Source: Listeria floridensis FSL S10-1187 (GTDB lineage: Bacteria; Bacillota; Bacilli; Lactobacillales; Listeriaceae). From it: 64,000 nucleotides of DNA. The notes beneath the pieces are model-generated. The model saw nothing but the letters and a program-made list of their open reading frames with translations. It made no database searches and was not told the DNA's origin. The position numbers were made by a program, and so were the translations under genes. Where the stretch lies: contig NZ_AODF01000005.1 in NCBI RefSeq assembly GCF_000525875.1, positions 30,748-94,747 on the forward strand, given 5' to 3'. Positions 41,978 to 51,950 of this stretch are shown here, in pieces (positions within the stretch are counted from its first letter, which is position 1; each line of letters opens with the position of its first letter).

Positions 41978-43022
41978 ATGGCAAAAAAAATATCATGTAG
42001 CGGTTGTCGGCGCAACTGGAGCCGTTGGAACACAAATGATCGAACTCTTGGAAGAAGTATCTTCTTTTGAAATTGGGGAAGTTTCTTTTCTATCGTCTGC
42101 TCGGTCAGCAGGCCAAAAGAAAACATTCCGCGGGGAAGAAATCGAAATTAAAGAAGCTAAACCTGAGAGTTTTGAAGGCGTAGATATTGCGCTTTTCAGT
42201 GCTGGCGGTTCTGTTTCGAAAGAACTTGCTAAAGAAGCTGTCGAACGCGGAGCAATTGTGATCGACAATACGAGCGCCTTCCGCATGGACCCGACAGTTC
42301 CGCTCGTTGTTCCTGAGGTGAATGAACATGCGCTCAAAGGGCATAATGGAATTATTGCTAATCCGAACTGCTCAACGATTCAAATGGTGGCTGCTCTTGA
42401 GCCGATTCGTAAAGAATTCGGATTGAGTCGCATCATTGTTTCAACCTATCAAGCTGTGTCAGGTTCAGGCGTTTCGGCGATCAAAGAATTAAATGAACAA
42501 TCGCAAGCCATTTTGAATGGCGAAGAATTTAAACCAAAAATTCTGCCGGTTAAAGGCGACAAAAAACACTATCAAATTGCGTTCAATGCTCTTCCACAAA
42601 TCGATGTATTTACAGAAAATGATTATACATACGAAGAGATGAAGATGATCAATGAAACGCGTAAAATCATGGAAGATGATTCTATCAAAGTGGCAGCGAC
42701 ATGTGTGCGTATCCCGGTTGTAACTGGACACTCTGAATCGGTTTATATTGAAGTTGAGCAAGAAGGAATCTCTGCAGATGCGATTAAAAATAGCTTAAAA
42801 AATGCTCCAGGCGTTATTCTTGAAGATGATCCTGCTAATCAAGTGTATCCGCAAGCAGCAACAGCTGTTCACAAAAAAGAAGTGTTTGTCGGACGCATTC
42901 GTTCTGACCTTGATGATCCAAAAGGCTTCCATATGTGGATTGTCTCGGATAATTTGCTGAAAGGCGCGGCTTGGAACTCCATTCAAATCGCTGAAAGCTT
43001 AGTGAAACTAGAAATAATTTAG
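41978..43022 (+). CDS. asd: aspartate-semialdehyde dehydrogenase (frameshift in sequence)
   Basis: Asd reduces aspartyl phosphate to aspartate semialdehyde, the branch point to lysine/diaminopimelate, threonine and methionine. The true start is the ATG at 41978 after AAAGGAGG. A run of eight A at 41983-41990 is one too long; with seven A the protein begins [17 protein letters not shown], the NADP-binding loop. The active-site cysteine is in NPNCSTIQM. The corrected length is 347 residues. Reading from 41937 in the other frame would bypass the break but lacks a binding site. It is followed after 13 bases by dapG. Confidence 0.94.
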
Positions 43023-43035
43023 AGGTGTCTCTGGA

Positions 43036-44249
43036 ATGAAAATTATCGTACAAAAATTTGGCGGAACTTCCGTCCAAAGCGCTGAAACTAGGCAAATGGC
43101 TTTTCGTCACATCGAGCGTGCGACGCAAGAAGGCTATAAAGTTGTTGTAGTTGTCTCAGCGATCGGACGTTTTGGCGACCCTTACGCAACAGATACTTTG
43201 CTTGAATTAATTGGTGCCAAGGGAACGAAACTTTCTAATCGCGAGCAGGACATGCTGCTTTCTGTTGGTGAAACGATTTCTTGCGCAGTATTCACGAATA
43301 TGCTGAAAGAAGCTGGAATTGATGCGGTGGGCTTCTCAGGCGGTCAAGCTGGTATCCGCACAACAAGCGATCATTTGAACGCAAAAATCCTTGAAATTGA
43401 TACAAAACGTCTTTTAAAAGCGCTTGAACAAGTGAGTGTGGCAGTTGTGGCTGGTTTTCAAGGACTTGATGAACTGGGTGACATTACGACACTTGGACGT
43501 GGGGGAAGCGATACATCAGCTGCCGCGCTTGGCGTTGCACTCGGTGCAGATTACGTAGATATTTTTACAGATGTTGACGGGATGATGACGGCCGATCCGC
43601 GTATTGTCGAACATGCTAAAAGTTTGCCGCGCGTAAGTTACAATGAAGTAAGTAACATGGCTTATCAAGGTGCAAAAGTCATTCATCCGAGAGCTGTTGA
43701 AATTGCGATGATGGCGAAGATTCCCATGCGGATTCGCTCGACTTACCTGGACGGTGAGGGAACGCTCGTCGCCGCTTTGCCGCATACAGATGGGCATTTT
43801 GATATTAAAGAACGACTCGTTACCGGAATTGCGCATGTGACAAACTTGACGCAAATAACCGTGGATACGGCTTCGGCAGATAAGCAGCAAGAAGCTTTTA
43901 GTTTATTGGCCGATCAAGGTATCAGCTTGGATTTCATCAACATCGGGGTAACGAGTATCGCTTTCACGGTTCCAGAAGAAAAAACTAAGAAAACTGCTGA
44001 TTTGTTGAAAGCAGAAGGTTTCCTTGTAGAAATTAAAGAGCGGTGCGCAAAAGTGTCGATTGTTGGAGCCGGCATTACTGGCGTCCCTGGCGTAACCGCT
44101 AAGATTGTCAGTGCGCTTGCAAAAGAACATATTAAAATTTTTGCAGTCTGCTGACAGCCACACAACCATCTGGGTTTTAATCAGTGAAGAGGATTTAAAA
44201 AAAAGCAGTCAATGCTTTGCATGATACGTTTTGTTTAGAAATGGAATAA
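43036..44249 (+). CDS. dapG: aspartokinase DapG type (two frameshifts near the 3' end)
   Basis: Aspartokinase phosphorylates aspartate, the first step to diaminopimelate and lysine. The kinase domain opens with VQKFGGTSVQ and shows GRGGSDTSA, and two ACT domains follow (about 260-403). The frame breaks twice: five T at 44138-44142 and eight A at 44197-44204, each one base too long. Corrected, the C terminus reads ILQSADSHTTIWVLISEED, the conserved ACT ending, and stops at 44249 with 403 residues. I use the dapG name because asd-aspartokinase-dapA-rnjB is the Bacillus arrangement. DAP feedback is expected for that class. Confidence 0.92.
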
Positions 44250-44276
44250 AACAGTGCTGGATTAGGAGGAGTAAAA

Positions 44277-45161
44277 ATGAATTTTGGAAAAGTCATTACA
44301 GCGATGGTCACCCCGATTCATCCCGAGAAGAATGTGGTTTGCCGTAAGCGTATCCATCGTTTAGTCGATCATTTGATTGAAACGGGTTCGGATGGTCTCG
44401 TTGTTGCGGGTACAACCGGGGAATCACCTACGCTTTCCCACGAAGAAAAAATCAAACTTCTAACAGAAGTCGTGAAAGCAAATGACGGTCGTGCCAAACT
44501 GATTGCTGGAACGGGCACGAATAATACGGCAGAAACCATTCGTTTTACAAAGGAAGTAGCAGAGCTTGGCGGATTTGATGCGGCTCTTGTCGTAACACCT
44601 TATTATAATAAACCCAATCAGCGCGGTATTTACGAGCATTTCAAAGCAGTAGCAGAGAGCAGCCCGCTACCGATCATGATTTATAACATTCCTGGTCGAT
44701 CTGTTGTAAATATTGAACCAGAAACAATCATTGAGCTTTCCAAGCTACCAAATATCGTTTCAGTCAAAGAATCAAGCGGAAATCTGGAAAATATTTCGCA
44801 GATCATCGAAGAAACCTCAGATGATTTTACGGTATATAGCGGAGACGACAGTCTGACACTTCCGATTTTATCCGTTGGCGGAAACGGTGTGGTATCCGTA
44901 TTGAGCAACGTGTTAGGACGTGAAACCAAAGCAGTAATCGAAGCCTATGAACGGGGAGATGTTGGTTTAGCAGCAGCTAAACACCGAAAACTCCTTCCAC
45001 TGATGCGAGGCTTGTTCAGTTCACCAAATCCTGCTCCAACAAAATATCTTTTAAATAAACAAGGTATTGATGTTGGCCCGGTTCGCTTGCCGCTCGTTGA
45101 TGTTGACGAAGAGCAGGGAAAAAAATTAGAAGCTATTTTCGAGCAGTCGAAAGAAAGCTAA
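44277..45161 (+). CDS. dapA: 4-hydroxy-tetrahydrodipicolinate synthase
   Basis: DapA condenses pyruvate with aspartate semialdehyde, the first step committed to diaminopimelate and lysine. The 294-residue TIM-barrel protein has the Schiff-base lysine at Lys164 (VSVKESSG), the catalytic Tyr136 (YNIPGR), and the GTTGES motif at residues 45-50. The start at 44277 follows TTAGGAGGAG. It is in one operon with asd and dapG, so the three successive steps from aspartate are encoded together. Confidence 0.96.
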   Translation: MNFGKVITAMVTPIHPEKNVVCRKRIHRLVDHLIETGSDGLVVAGTTGESPTLSHEEKIKLLTEVVKANDGRAKLIAGTGTNNTAETIRFTKEVAELGGFDAALVVTPYYNKPNQRGIYEHFKAVAESSPLPIMIYNIPGRSVVNIEPETIIELSKLPNIVSVKESSGNLENISQIIEETSDDFTVYSGDDSLTLPILSVGGNGVVSVLSNVLGRETKAVIEAYERGDVGLAAAKHRKLLPLMRGLFSSPNPAPTKYLLNKQGIDVGPVRLPLVDVDEEQGKKLEAIFEQSKES

Positions 45162-45176
45162 AGGAGGTTTTTCGCT

Positions 45177-46845
45177 TTGGCATTAAAAAAAGCGAAGCAT
45201 ATTAAAATTATTCCGTTAGGCGGAGTAGATGAAAGCGGAAAAAACATGTACGTCGTAGAAGTGGACGATGAAATTTTTGTTTTAGATGCAGGACTGATGT
45301 TCCCTGAGGATGAACTTCTAGGAATTGATGTTGTTATCCCTGATTTTAAATATTTAGAAGAAAATAAAGATCGTGTGAAAGCAATTATTCTTTCTCATGG
45401 ACATGAAGATGCCATCGGTGCACTTCCTTACTTGCTACAAAAAGTGAAAGTGCCGGTTTATGGAACAGAACTCACCATTGCACTTGCAAAAAATTCCGTG
45501 AAAGAGTATCGCAAAGTTCGTTTTAAAAAATTTCCATGTTATTGATGAAGACAGCGTAATCAAATTTAATAAGGCAACGATTCAATTCTTCCGTACCACA
45601 CACACAATTCCCGATTCTGTCGGCATTGTAGTGAATACAAGCGAAGGATCAATCGTTTACTCTGGTGATTTTAAATTTGATCAATCTGCAAAAGAAGGCT
45701 ATGAAACAAGCCTAAGTGCAATTGCAGATGTCGGCGAAGCAGGTGTACTTGCGCTCTTATCAGATAGTTCTGAAGCAGAACATCCGGGAACGACATCAAG
45801 CGATAGCGAAATTGAAGAAGAAGTCCGACATGCTTTCCGAACAGCCGAGGGACGTATTATCGTAGCATGTGTCGCTTCCAATGTAATTCGACTGCAGCAA
45901 GTGATGGATGCCTCTGCGGCAACGAAACGCAAAGTTGTCATTGTCGGAAAAGAGTTAGAACGTGTAGTTGAGATTACACGCGAACTTGATAAGCTTAAGG
46001 TTGAAGATGATTTGATCATTCCGTTTAAAGAAATGAAGAAATACAAAGACGAGCAAATTACAATTATCGAAACAGGAAACCTTGGAGAACCCATCCAATC
46101 GCTGCAACAGATGACAAAAGGTAGCCACCCACAAGTGAATATTAAAGCAGGAGATACAGTTTATATCACAACCACACCAAGTCCTTCACTCGAAACCATG
46201 ATGGCGAAAACAATTGATATGCTTTATCGTGCAGGTGCGCGCGTTCTAACAATGAGCCGTAATCTTTTCATATCTGGCCATGCGAGCCAAGATGATTTGA
46301 AACTGCTGATTAATCTCTTGAAACCAACCTATTTTGTTCCAGTTCACGGGGAGTATCGAATGCTGATCAGTCATGCAAAACTTGCAAATAGCGTCGGGAT
46401 TCCAAAATCAAATGTCTTTGTCGTCGGTAAAGGAGAAATCGTCGAATATAAAGCAGGCAAAATGAGCGTTGGAAACCGTGTTTACGCTGGGAATACGCTG
46501 ATTGACGGACTTGGAGTAGGGGATGTCGGCAATATTGTTCTTAGAGACCGCAAACTGCTTTCAGAAGACGGAATCTTTATTGTCGTTGTGACATTAAGCC
46601 GTCGCCAGAAGATCCTTGTTTCCGGTCCAGAAATCATTTCGAGAGGCTTCATCTATGTACGTGAATCCGAGCATTTGATCGAAGAATCGCAGAAACTTGT
46701 TACGAAAATCGTAGAAAAGAACCTTGAAGATAGTGAATTTGAGTGGTCGAAACTGAAACAAGATGTGCGTGATCAACTTAATCGTTATCTATTTGAGCAA
46801 ACAAAACGCCGTCCCATGATTTTACCGATCATTATGGAAGTGTAA
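45177..46845 (+). CDS. rnjB: RNase J2 (frameshift in sequence)
   Basis: RNase J2 is the partner of RNase J1 in mRNA decay and rRNA processing. It is a metallo-beta-lactamase with a beta-CASP domain. The motif is SHGHEDAIG: Ala replaces the last His of HxHxDH, as fits the weakly active J2 subunit rather than J1. The beta-CASP part (YSGDFKFD, then SGHAS and PVHGE) follows. A run of six A at 45525-45530 is one too long; with five A the frame runs [13 protein letters not shown] and gives 555 residues. The start is a TTG at 45177 after AAAGGAGG. The next gene lies beyond a terminator. Confidence 0.92.
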
Positions 46846-46880
46846 AAAAAAGCCTAAACCGTTCGTTGGTTTGGGCTTTT
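46846..46880 (+). terminator. terminator of the asd-dapG-dapA-rnjB operon
   Basis: AAAAAGCCTAAACC and GGTTTGGGCTTTTT pair with one G-T around GTTCGTT. Confidence 0.9.
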
Positions 46881-46941
46881 TGTTTGAATCAAGCGGATCA
46901 GGGAAATTACATATCAGAGAAAAAGAGAGGATGAGGAAAAG

Positions 46942-48271
46942 GTGAACTATCAGTTTGATGTAATCGTAATCGGAAGCGGAGTAAGCGGAACAGCTGTCGC
47001 TTATGCACTAAATGCCGCAGGAAAAAAAAGTTGCTATTATTGAAGAACGAGATTGGGGCGGAACTTGCGTACTCCGTGGTTGTGATCCTAAAAAAGTTTT
47101 AGCCGGAGCAATGGAAGCACGTAATTTTTCAGAACGTTTGCGTGGGAAAGGAATTAAGCAAGCTGCAACGATTGACTGGCAAGATCTCCAAGCCTTCAAA
47201 CACAGTTTTGTTGATCCTGTACCCGAAAGCCGGTTGGAAGGCTTCCAAGCAGCAAAAATTGAAACTTTTAAAGCACACGCAGAGTTTCTTGACAATCATA
47301 CCCTTCAAGTGGGTGCTGACACGTTACTTGCAGAAGATATCGTAGTTGCAATAGGCGCACGGCCAAACATTCCAGAGCTTCCAGGTAGTGAAGCCTTATT
47401 AACAAGTGATGATTTTTTAGATTTGAAAGAATTGCCGCCGCGAATTGCGTTTGTCGGTGCTGGATATATCGCTTTTGAATTTGCGTCCATTGCGCACGCC
47501 GCAGGAAGCGAAGTGCACTTAATCCATCATAACAGCCGTCCTCTCAAGGGATTTGACCCCGATCACGCCGCCATGCTCGTTAAATCGCTTCAATCTGACG
47601 GCGTACAGTTTCATTTTGATACGGATTTGGAACGAATTGAGCATCAAAATACAGGCTATAAACTGCAAGGGGCTAACTTTGAACTCGAAGTCGATGCAGT
47701 TTTTGCGGCCACTGGCCGCAAGCCGAATGTGGATCGGATGAAAATAGAAAATACAGATGCCCAAGTTGGAAAAGGAGGTCTCGTCGTAAATCAGTTTCTT
47801 GAAGCAGCACCCCATCTTTATGCAATAGGAGATGTTGCCGCTTCTAAAGGTCTTCCGCTTACGCCAGTTGATAGTTTTGAAGCAAGCTATGTAGCGGAAC
47901 GCATTCTTGGTAGCCAAGAAGAAATTCATTATCCGGCAATACCGAGCGCTGTTTTTTCTAGTCCAAAGCTTGCACAAATCGGCATCACAGCAGATGCAGC
48001 GAAACAAGAATCTGAAAAGTATCATGTTAATGAAATCGATATGAAAAATTGGTATACGTATCGCCGCACCAATGAGTATCTCAGTCATGCTAAAATTATC
48101 ACAGAAAAAGAATCAGGTAAAATAGCGGGTGCTTCGTTTATCAATGAGGAAGCCGATATTTTGATCAACTATATCGTACTTTTGATGAAAGCCGGGCTGA
48201 CACTTGAGGCTCTTGATCAATTAATTTTTGCTTATCCTTCACCAGCTTCTGACCTGCCTTCGTTGCGCTAG
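46942..48271 (+). CDS. class I pyridine nucleotide-disulfide oxidoreductase (frameshift in sequence)
   Basis: This FAD flavoprotein is of the glutathione reductase/lipoamide dehydrogenase class; the L. monocytogenes counterpart, lmo1433, is usually named glutathione reductase. The FAD loop is IVIGSGVSGTA, the redox-active disulfide lies in GGTCVLRGCDPKK, the NAD(P) loop is FVGAGYIAFE, and the second FAD motif is LYAIGDVA. The C-terminal His-Pro-Thr plus Glu expected of true disulfide reductases reads YPSPASD, so the catalytic His is missing. A run of eight A at 47022-47029 is one too long; the corrected length is 442 residues. The start is a GTG at 46942. Confidence 0.85.
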
Positions 48272-48282
48272 CGAGCGACAAA

Positions 48283-48291
48283 TGGTATGAT
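48283..48291 (+). promoter_or_regulatory. extended -10 promoter of the two-TM protein gene
   Basis: TGGTATGAT lies 32 bp before the start at 48323. Confidence 0.55.
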
Positions 48292-48322
48292 TAAACAAAT
48301 CTAGCACGAAGGAGTATTCTAA

Positions 48323-48979
48323 ATGGTAATGTGGATTTTTGGCGGAATCATCGCCTTTATTCTTTTTATTGTAGGGCTTGTGATTTTGTTTTTTCCAACC
48401 CGAAGAAAAGTTGGTGCGATTTTAGTTGGAGTTGGAATGGTTCTGATGATTATATCGATTACTGCAATTTTCCTGCAGTTTAAACAGTTGAATGATGTAA
48501 ATAACAGCGTATTAAACTATTCATCGAATAAAGCCGCAAAACAGTCTGATACAGCAAATGATTCTAAAACGTATAAGCTGAATCAAAAAATGAGTGAAGT
48601 CGGTATTGAGGCTGAAATTACTGCGGTCAAAGTAGAAAAGAAGGCTGTCTATTCAACCATCGATCAAAAAGAAATGCCAGGAAGCATCTCGATTACACTA
48701 TCAATCAAAAATACGGGAACAGAAGAGCTCACGACTTATCCTAACCAAGGGACGTTAATTGCTATAAAGCAGGAAGTAACCGGCGGTGACGCATTGCTCT
48801 CAAAATTTGATGATAGTAAAGTCGCACCCGGTAAGACGATCCAAGGAACGGTTGTTTTTCCGCTTGAGAAATTGGACAAAGTGAACGACATCCAATCAAT
48901 TTCATTCTCTTGGCTGAGCTATGCGGGCAGTAGTACAGAGCCGAGTACAGTGGATAGCGGCGAAATTAAATTGAAATAA
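48323..48979 (+). CDS. two-TM protein with extracellular DUF4352-like domain
   Basis: The product has 218 residues. Two membrane segments (about 3-24 and 30-53) are followed by a linker (about 60-85) and a beta-rich domain with ISITLSIKNTG and VAPGKTIQGTVVF, features of DUF4352. The linker is rich in Ser, Asn and Lys. It is the structural twin of the minus-strand gene at 15973-16575; the alignment is best in the two membrane segments and the PGKT strand. The function is unknown. It has its own promoter, the ribosome binding site AAGGAG, and ends in a perfect bidirectional terminator. Confidence 0.68.
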   Translation: MVMWIFGGIIAFILFIVGLVILFFPTRRKVGAILVGVGMVLMIISITAIFLQFKQLNDVNNSVLNYSSNKAAKQSDTANDSKTYKLNQKMSEVGIEAEITAVKVEKKAVYSTIDQKEMPGSISITLSIKNTGTEELTTYPNQGTLIAIKQEVTGGDALLSKFDDSKVAPGKTIQGTVVFPLEKLDKVNDIQSISFSWLSYAGSSTEPSTVDSGEIKLK

Positions 48980-48980
48980 A

Positions 48981-49012
48981 AAAAGCACGGTTCCGCGGAA
49001 CCGTGCTTTTCT
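48981..49012. terminator. perfect-palindrome bidirectional terminator
   Basis: A 30-bp fully self-complementary sequence (48981-49010) with the arms GCACGGTTCC and GGAACCGTGC and flanking A and T runs, between convergent genes. Confidence 0.93.
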
Positions 49013-49016
49013 CGTG

Positions 49017-50618
49017 TTATTCCGATACTTGAAGAACTTCTTCCAAGTAACCATCGTAACTGATTTCTTTGTTGTAGAAAGTATCACTAGATAGATTAAT
49101 AATTCGAGTTGCGATACTTTGTAAGAGTTGATGGTCATGTGATGCGAAAATCATAGCACCGTTAAAGCCCATCAAACCATTATTAAGTGCTGTAATTGAT
49201 TCAAGGTCTAAGTGGTTGGTCGGTTCGTCAAGCAATAGCACGTTCGAGCCGGAAAGCATCATTTTCGAAAGCATACAACGCACTTTTTCTCCTCCAGAAA
49301 GCACTTTAACTTTTTTCAGTACTTCGTCGCCGCTAAAGAGCATACGACCAAGGAAACCGCGCAAGAATGCTTCAGAATCATCCTGCGGCGAATATTGGCG
49401 TAACCATTCAACAAGATTTAAATTGTTTTCAGTGAAAAACTCCGAGTTATCTTTCGGGAAATAGCTTTGACTTGTCGTTACTCCCCAACGGAAAGAACCA
49501 GAATCAGCTTCAAGTTCGCCCACTAAAATTTGCATTAATGTTGTTTTTGCAACTTCATCATCGCCGACAAGTGCTACTTTATCATTGCGATTAATCGTAA
49601 ACGAGACGTTATCAAGGACTTTAACACCATCAATTTCCTTTGTCAGATTTTCGACCGTCAAAAGATCATTGCCGACTTCGCGATCTGGTTTAAATTGGAT
49701 GAACGGATAGCGTCTACTTGATGGCTGAATGTCTTCAAGCGTAATTTTATCAAGCATTTTCTTACGACTTGTGGCTTGCTTCGATTTTGAAGCATTGGCA
49801 CTAAAGCGTGCGATAAATTCTTGTAATTCTTTGATCTTTTCTTCTTTTTTCTTGTTGCGGTCGCCCATCATTTGTTGGGCAAGCTGACTTGATTCATACC
49901 AGAAATCATAGTTACCGACATAAAGCTGAATTTTGCTGAAATCAAGATCAGCAATATGGGTACAAATCTTATTTAAGAAGTGCCGATCATGTGAAACGAC
50001 AATAACCGTGTTCTCAAAGTTAATCAAAAACTCTTCAAGCCAGTGAATGGCACGAATATCAAGGTGGTTGGTCGGTTCATCAAGTAAAAGAATGTCTGGT
50101 TTGCCAAATAGAGCTTGAGCTAGCAATACTTTTACTTTTTCTCCACCGGTTAAATCTTTCATATATTTGCTGTGAAGGCTAGATTCAATACCTAGACCAT
50201 TCAAAAGAACAGCTGCTTCTGCTTCTGCTTCCCATCCGCCTAACTCACCGAAATCGCCTTCAAGTTCAGCAGCACGAATTCCATCTTCATCACTGAAATC
50301 TGGTTTCATATAAATCGCATTTTTTTCAGTCATAATATCATACAGCTTTTTGTGCCCCATGATAACCGTGTTAAGCACAAGTTCTTCATCATATTGGAAG
50401 TGATCTTGCTGTAAAACTGCAAGTCGCTCACCGGGTGTAATATGGACATTTCCGGCTTGCGAATCTACTTCACCAGATAAAACCTTTAAGAAAGTGGATT
50501 TCCCGGCACCGTTCGCTCCGATCAAGCCGTAGCAGTTTCCGGGTGTAAATTTAATTGAGACATCTTCAAACAGTTTTTTATCGCCGTAGCGAAGACCTAA
50601 ATTACTAACTGTTAACAT
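49017..50618 (-). CDS. ABC-F family ATPase (YbiT/YkpA-like)
   Basis: ABC-F proteins act on ribosomes, as translation factors or antibiotic-protection proteins, and have no membrane domain. The product has 533 residues: two ATPase domains joined by a Lys-rich linker. Domain 1 has GANGAGKST, LTGGEKVK and LLLDEPTNHLD. Domain 2 has LSGGEKVR and LLLDEPTNHLD, but its Walker A is GDDEVAKTT, lacking the usual Asn-Gly-x-Gly. The closest type appears to be YbiT/YkpA, a housekeeping branch rather than a resistance protein. The start is the ATG at 50618 after AGGAGG; a longer frame to 50639 has no binding site. Confidence 0.88.
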   Translation of the reverse strand: MLTVSNLGLRYGDKKLFEDVSIKFTPGNCYGLIGANGAGKSTFLKVLSGEVDSQAGNVHITPGERLAVLQQDHFQYDEELVLNTVIMGHKKLYDIMTEKNAIYMKPDFSDEDGIRAAELEGDFGELGGWEAEAEAAVLLNGLGIESSLHSKYMKDLTGGEKVKVLLAQALFGKPDILLLDEPTNHLDIRAIHWLEEFLINFENTVIVVSHDRHFLNKICTHIADLDFSKIQLYVGNYDFWYESSQLAQQMMGDRNKKKEEKIKELQEFIARFSANASKSKQATSRKKMLDKITLEDIQPSSRRYPFIQFKPDREVGNDLLTVENLTKEIDGVKVLDNVSFTINRNDKVALVGDDEVAKTTLMQILVGELEADSGSFRWGVTTSQSYFPKDNSEFFTENNLNLVEWLRQYSPQDDSEAFLRGFLGRMLFSGDEVLKKVKVLSGGEKVRCMLSKMMLSGSNVLLLDEPTNHLDLESITALNNGLMGFNGAMIFASHDHQLLQSIATRIINLSSDTFYNKEISYDGYLEEVLQVSE

Positions 50619-50723
50619 TTTTTTCCTCCTAAAAAGCACATTATCCCTATAATAACACGCTTGCGTCTGTAAATAAAGCTTTTGTCATGCTACAATGAAA
50701 ATGAGGAAAGGGAGGAGATTTTG

Positions 50724-51095
50724 ATGAATTTAAAGCCCGCCGATTTAAGAAAGCGTGTTGAGTTTTGCCTGTCACTTCCTGGCACAGCAGAAACGTTTCC
50801 ATTTGGCAAAGAAGCCCACGTCCTTCGTGTGGATCAAAAGATGTTTGCGCTGATTCACTGGATGAACGACAAACTTTATGTGAGCGCAAAATGCGAGCCT
50901 GAAAAAGGGGAGCGGCTGCGTGCGGAATATGACTTTATTATACCAGCCTATCACCTCAATAAAACACACTGGGTTTCAGTAACTGTCACAGATAACAGCC
51001 ATTTTGACCTAGAACAAGCGATTCTTTTAAATAGTTATGAACTAGTATTCAACAAGCTGACAAAGAAAAAACAAGCTGAAATTCGAAGTCAATAA
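50724..51095 (+). CDS. MmcQ/YjbR family protein
   Basis: The 123-residue protein belongs to the MmcQ/YjbR (CyaY-like fold) family. The conserved features are LSLPGTAETFPFG near the N terminus, FALIHWMNDKLYVSAKC, and YHLNKTHWVSV, which fit that fold. Members are often annotated as DNA-binding, but firm evidence is scarce. The start is the ATG at 50724 after GGGAGGAG; an open frame from 50682 lacks a binding site. It is a short gene with no visible partner, before the thiamine transporter. Confidence 0.83.
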   Translation: MNLKPADLRKRVEFCLSLPGTAETFPFGKEAHVLRVDQKMFALIHWMNDKLYVSAKCEPEKGERLRAEYDFIIPAYHLNKTHWVSVTVTDNSHFDLEQAILLNSYELVFNKLTKKKQAEIRSQ

Positions 51096-51105
51096 GTAAA
51101 AGTAC

Positions 51106-51134
51106 TTTACAATTAAAGACCTTCTATTTATAAT
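51106..51134 (+). promoter_or_regulatory. promoter of the TPP riboswitch-thiT unit
   Basis: TTTACA (51106-51111), a 17-bp spacer and a perfect TATAAT (51129-51134). Confidence 0.8.
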
Positions 51135-51164
51135 GGGGTTTGTGTTAAAAATACATAAAACGTT

Positions 51165-51258
51165 ACCACAGGGGGGGCTTTTAGCTGAGATTGAGCCCGA
51201 TTCACGTCGGCTCTGACCCTTTGAACCTGTTCGTTAGCACGAGCGTAGGGATTGTGGC
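51165..51258 (+). ncRNA. TPP riboswitch
   Basis: The conserved elements of the thiamine pyrophosphate aptamer are present: GGGGGGCTTTTAGCTGAGA, then GACCCTTTGAACCTG, then GCGTAGGGA. P1 is closed by CCACA (51166-51170) and TGTGG (51253-51257). Between aptamer and gene, CTGC and GCGG can pair just before a run of six T (51305-51310), a possible terminator. TPP binding would then reduce expression of the transporter. Confidence 0.95.
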
Positions 51259-51339
51259 GATTGCATTTTTCTGTTTTAGAAAAACTGCTTTCTTCTGCGG
51301 TGCGTTTTTTGACCAAAAGAAGAAGGGAGTTTATTTTTT

Positions 51340-51906
51340 ATGGCTAATAAACGGCTGATTATTTGGATTGAATGTGCAATTTTTGCAGCAATTGCAATGG
51401 TTTTAAGCTTTATCCCGCTTGATTTCGGTTCCAGCTTCTCGGTTTCGCTAGGGATGATTCCAATGTATATTGTTGCGCTAAGACGAGGATTTTTTGCAGC
51501 AGGATTTGCAGGACTACTTTGGGGGCTTTTACATTTTCTGACCGGAAAAGCTTACATTTTGACTTTCAACCAAGCACTGATTGAATACATCCTAGCATTT
51601 GCCTTTATTGCTTTTGCGGGTATTTTTTCTGAAAAAGTAAGAAATAGTTTACGGAGCAGAAATTTGAACCGAGCTATCGCTTATGCTTGGGCTTCGATGT
51701 TCGCCGGAGGTATTGCACGTTACTTTTGGCATTATGTCGCAGGTGTGGTTTTTTGGGGAGCATATGCATTTAAAGGCTGGAGCGCACAAGTTTTTTCAAT
51801 CGTCATGAACGGGGCAAGCGGTCTTGCGACTGTCCTTGTCTCTGGCATTGTAATCACGATCATCCTTAAAATAAAACCCAGTTTATTTTTACCAAAAGAA
51901 AGCTAA
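51340..51906 (+). CDS. thiT: ThiT, thiamine transporter S component
   Basis: ThiT is the substrate-specific membrane subunit of an energy-coupling factor (ECF) transporter for thiamine; the ECF ATPases and T protein are encoded elsewhere. The 188-residue protein has six membrane segments, with FGSSFSVSLGMIPMYIVALRRG cut to its key part SLGMIP-xxx-ALRRG, GLLWGLLHF, and ARYFWHYVAGVVFWG near the C terminus, where the aromatic residues bind thiamine. The TPP riboswitch upstream confirms the substrate. The ribosome binding site is AAGAAGGGAG before the ATG at 51340. Confidence 0.95.
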   Translation: MANKRLIIWIECAIFAAIAMVLSFIPLDFGSSFSVSLGMIPMYIVALRRGFFAAGFAGLLWGLLHFLTGKAYILTFNQALIEYILAFAFIAFAGIFSEKVRNSLRSRNLNRAIAYAWASMFAGGIARYFWHYVAGVVFWGAYAFKGWSAQVFSIVMNGASGLATVLVSGIVITIILKIKPSLFLPKES

Positions 51907-51907
51907 A

Positions 51908-51947
51908 AAAACGGCGGCACTTCCATATGTGGAGGTGCCGCCGTTTT
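51908..51947. terminator. bidirectional terminator between thiT and the antiporter
   Basis: AAAACGGCGGCAC and GTGCCGCCGTTTT pair, with CC/GG inside, between convergent genes. Confidence 0.93.
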
Positions 51948-51950
51948 AAT

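Noticed and set aside
47519..48088. 189-residue minus-strand frame within the oxidoreductase
   Set aside because: A long shadow frame without start signals; the plus strand carries the conserved flavoprotein motifs.
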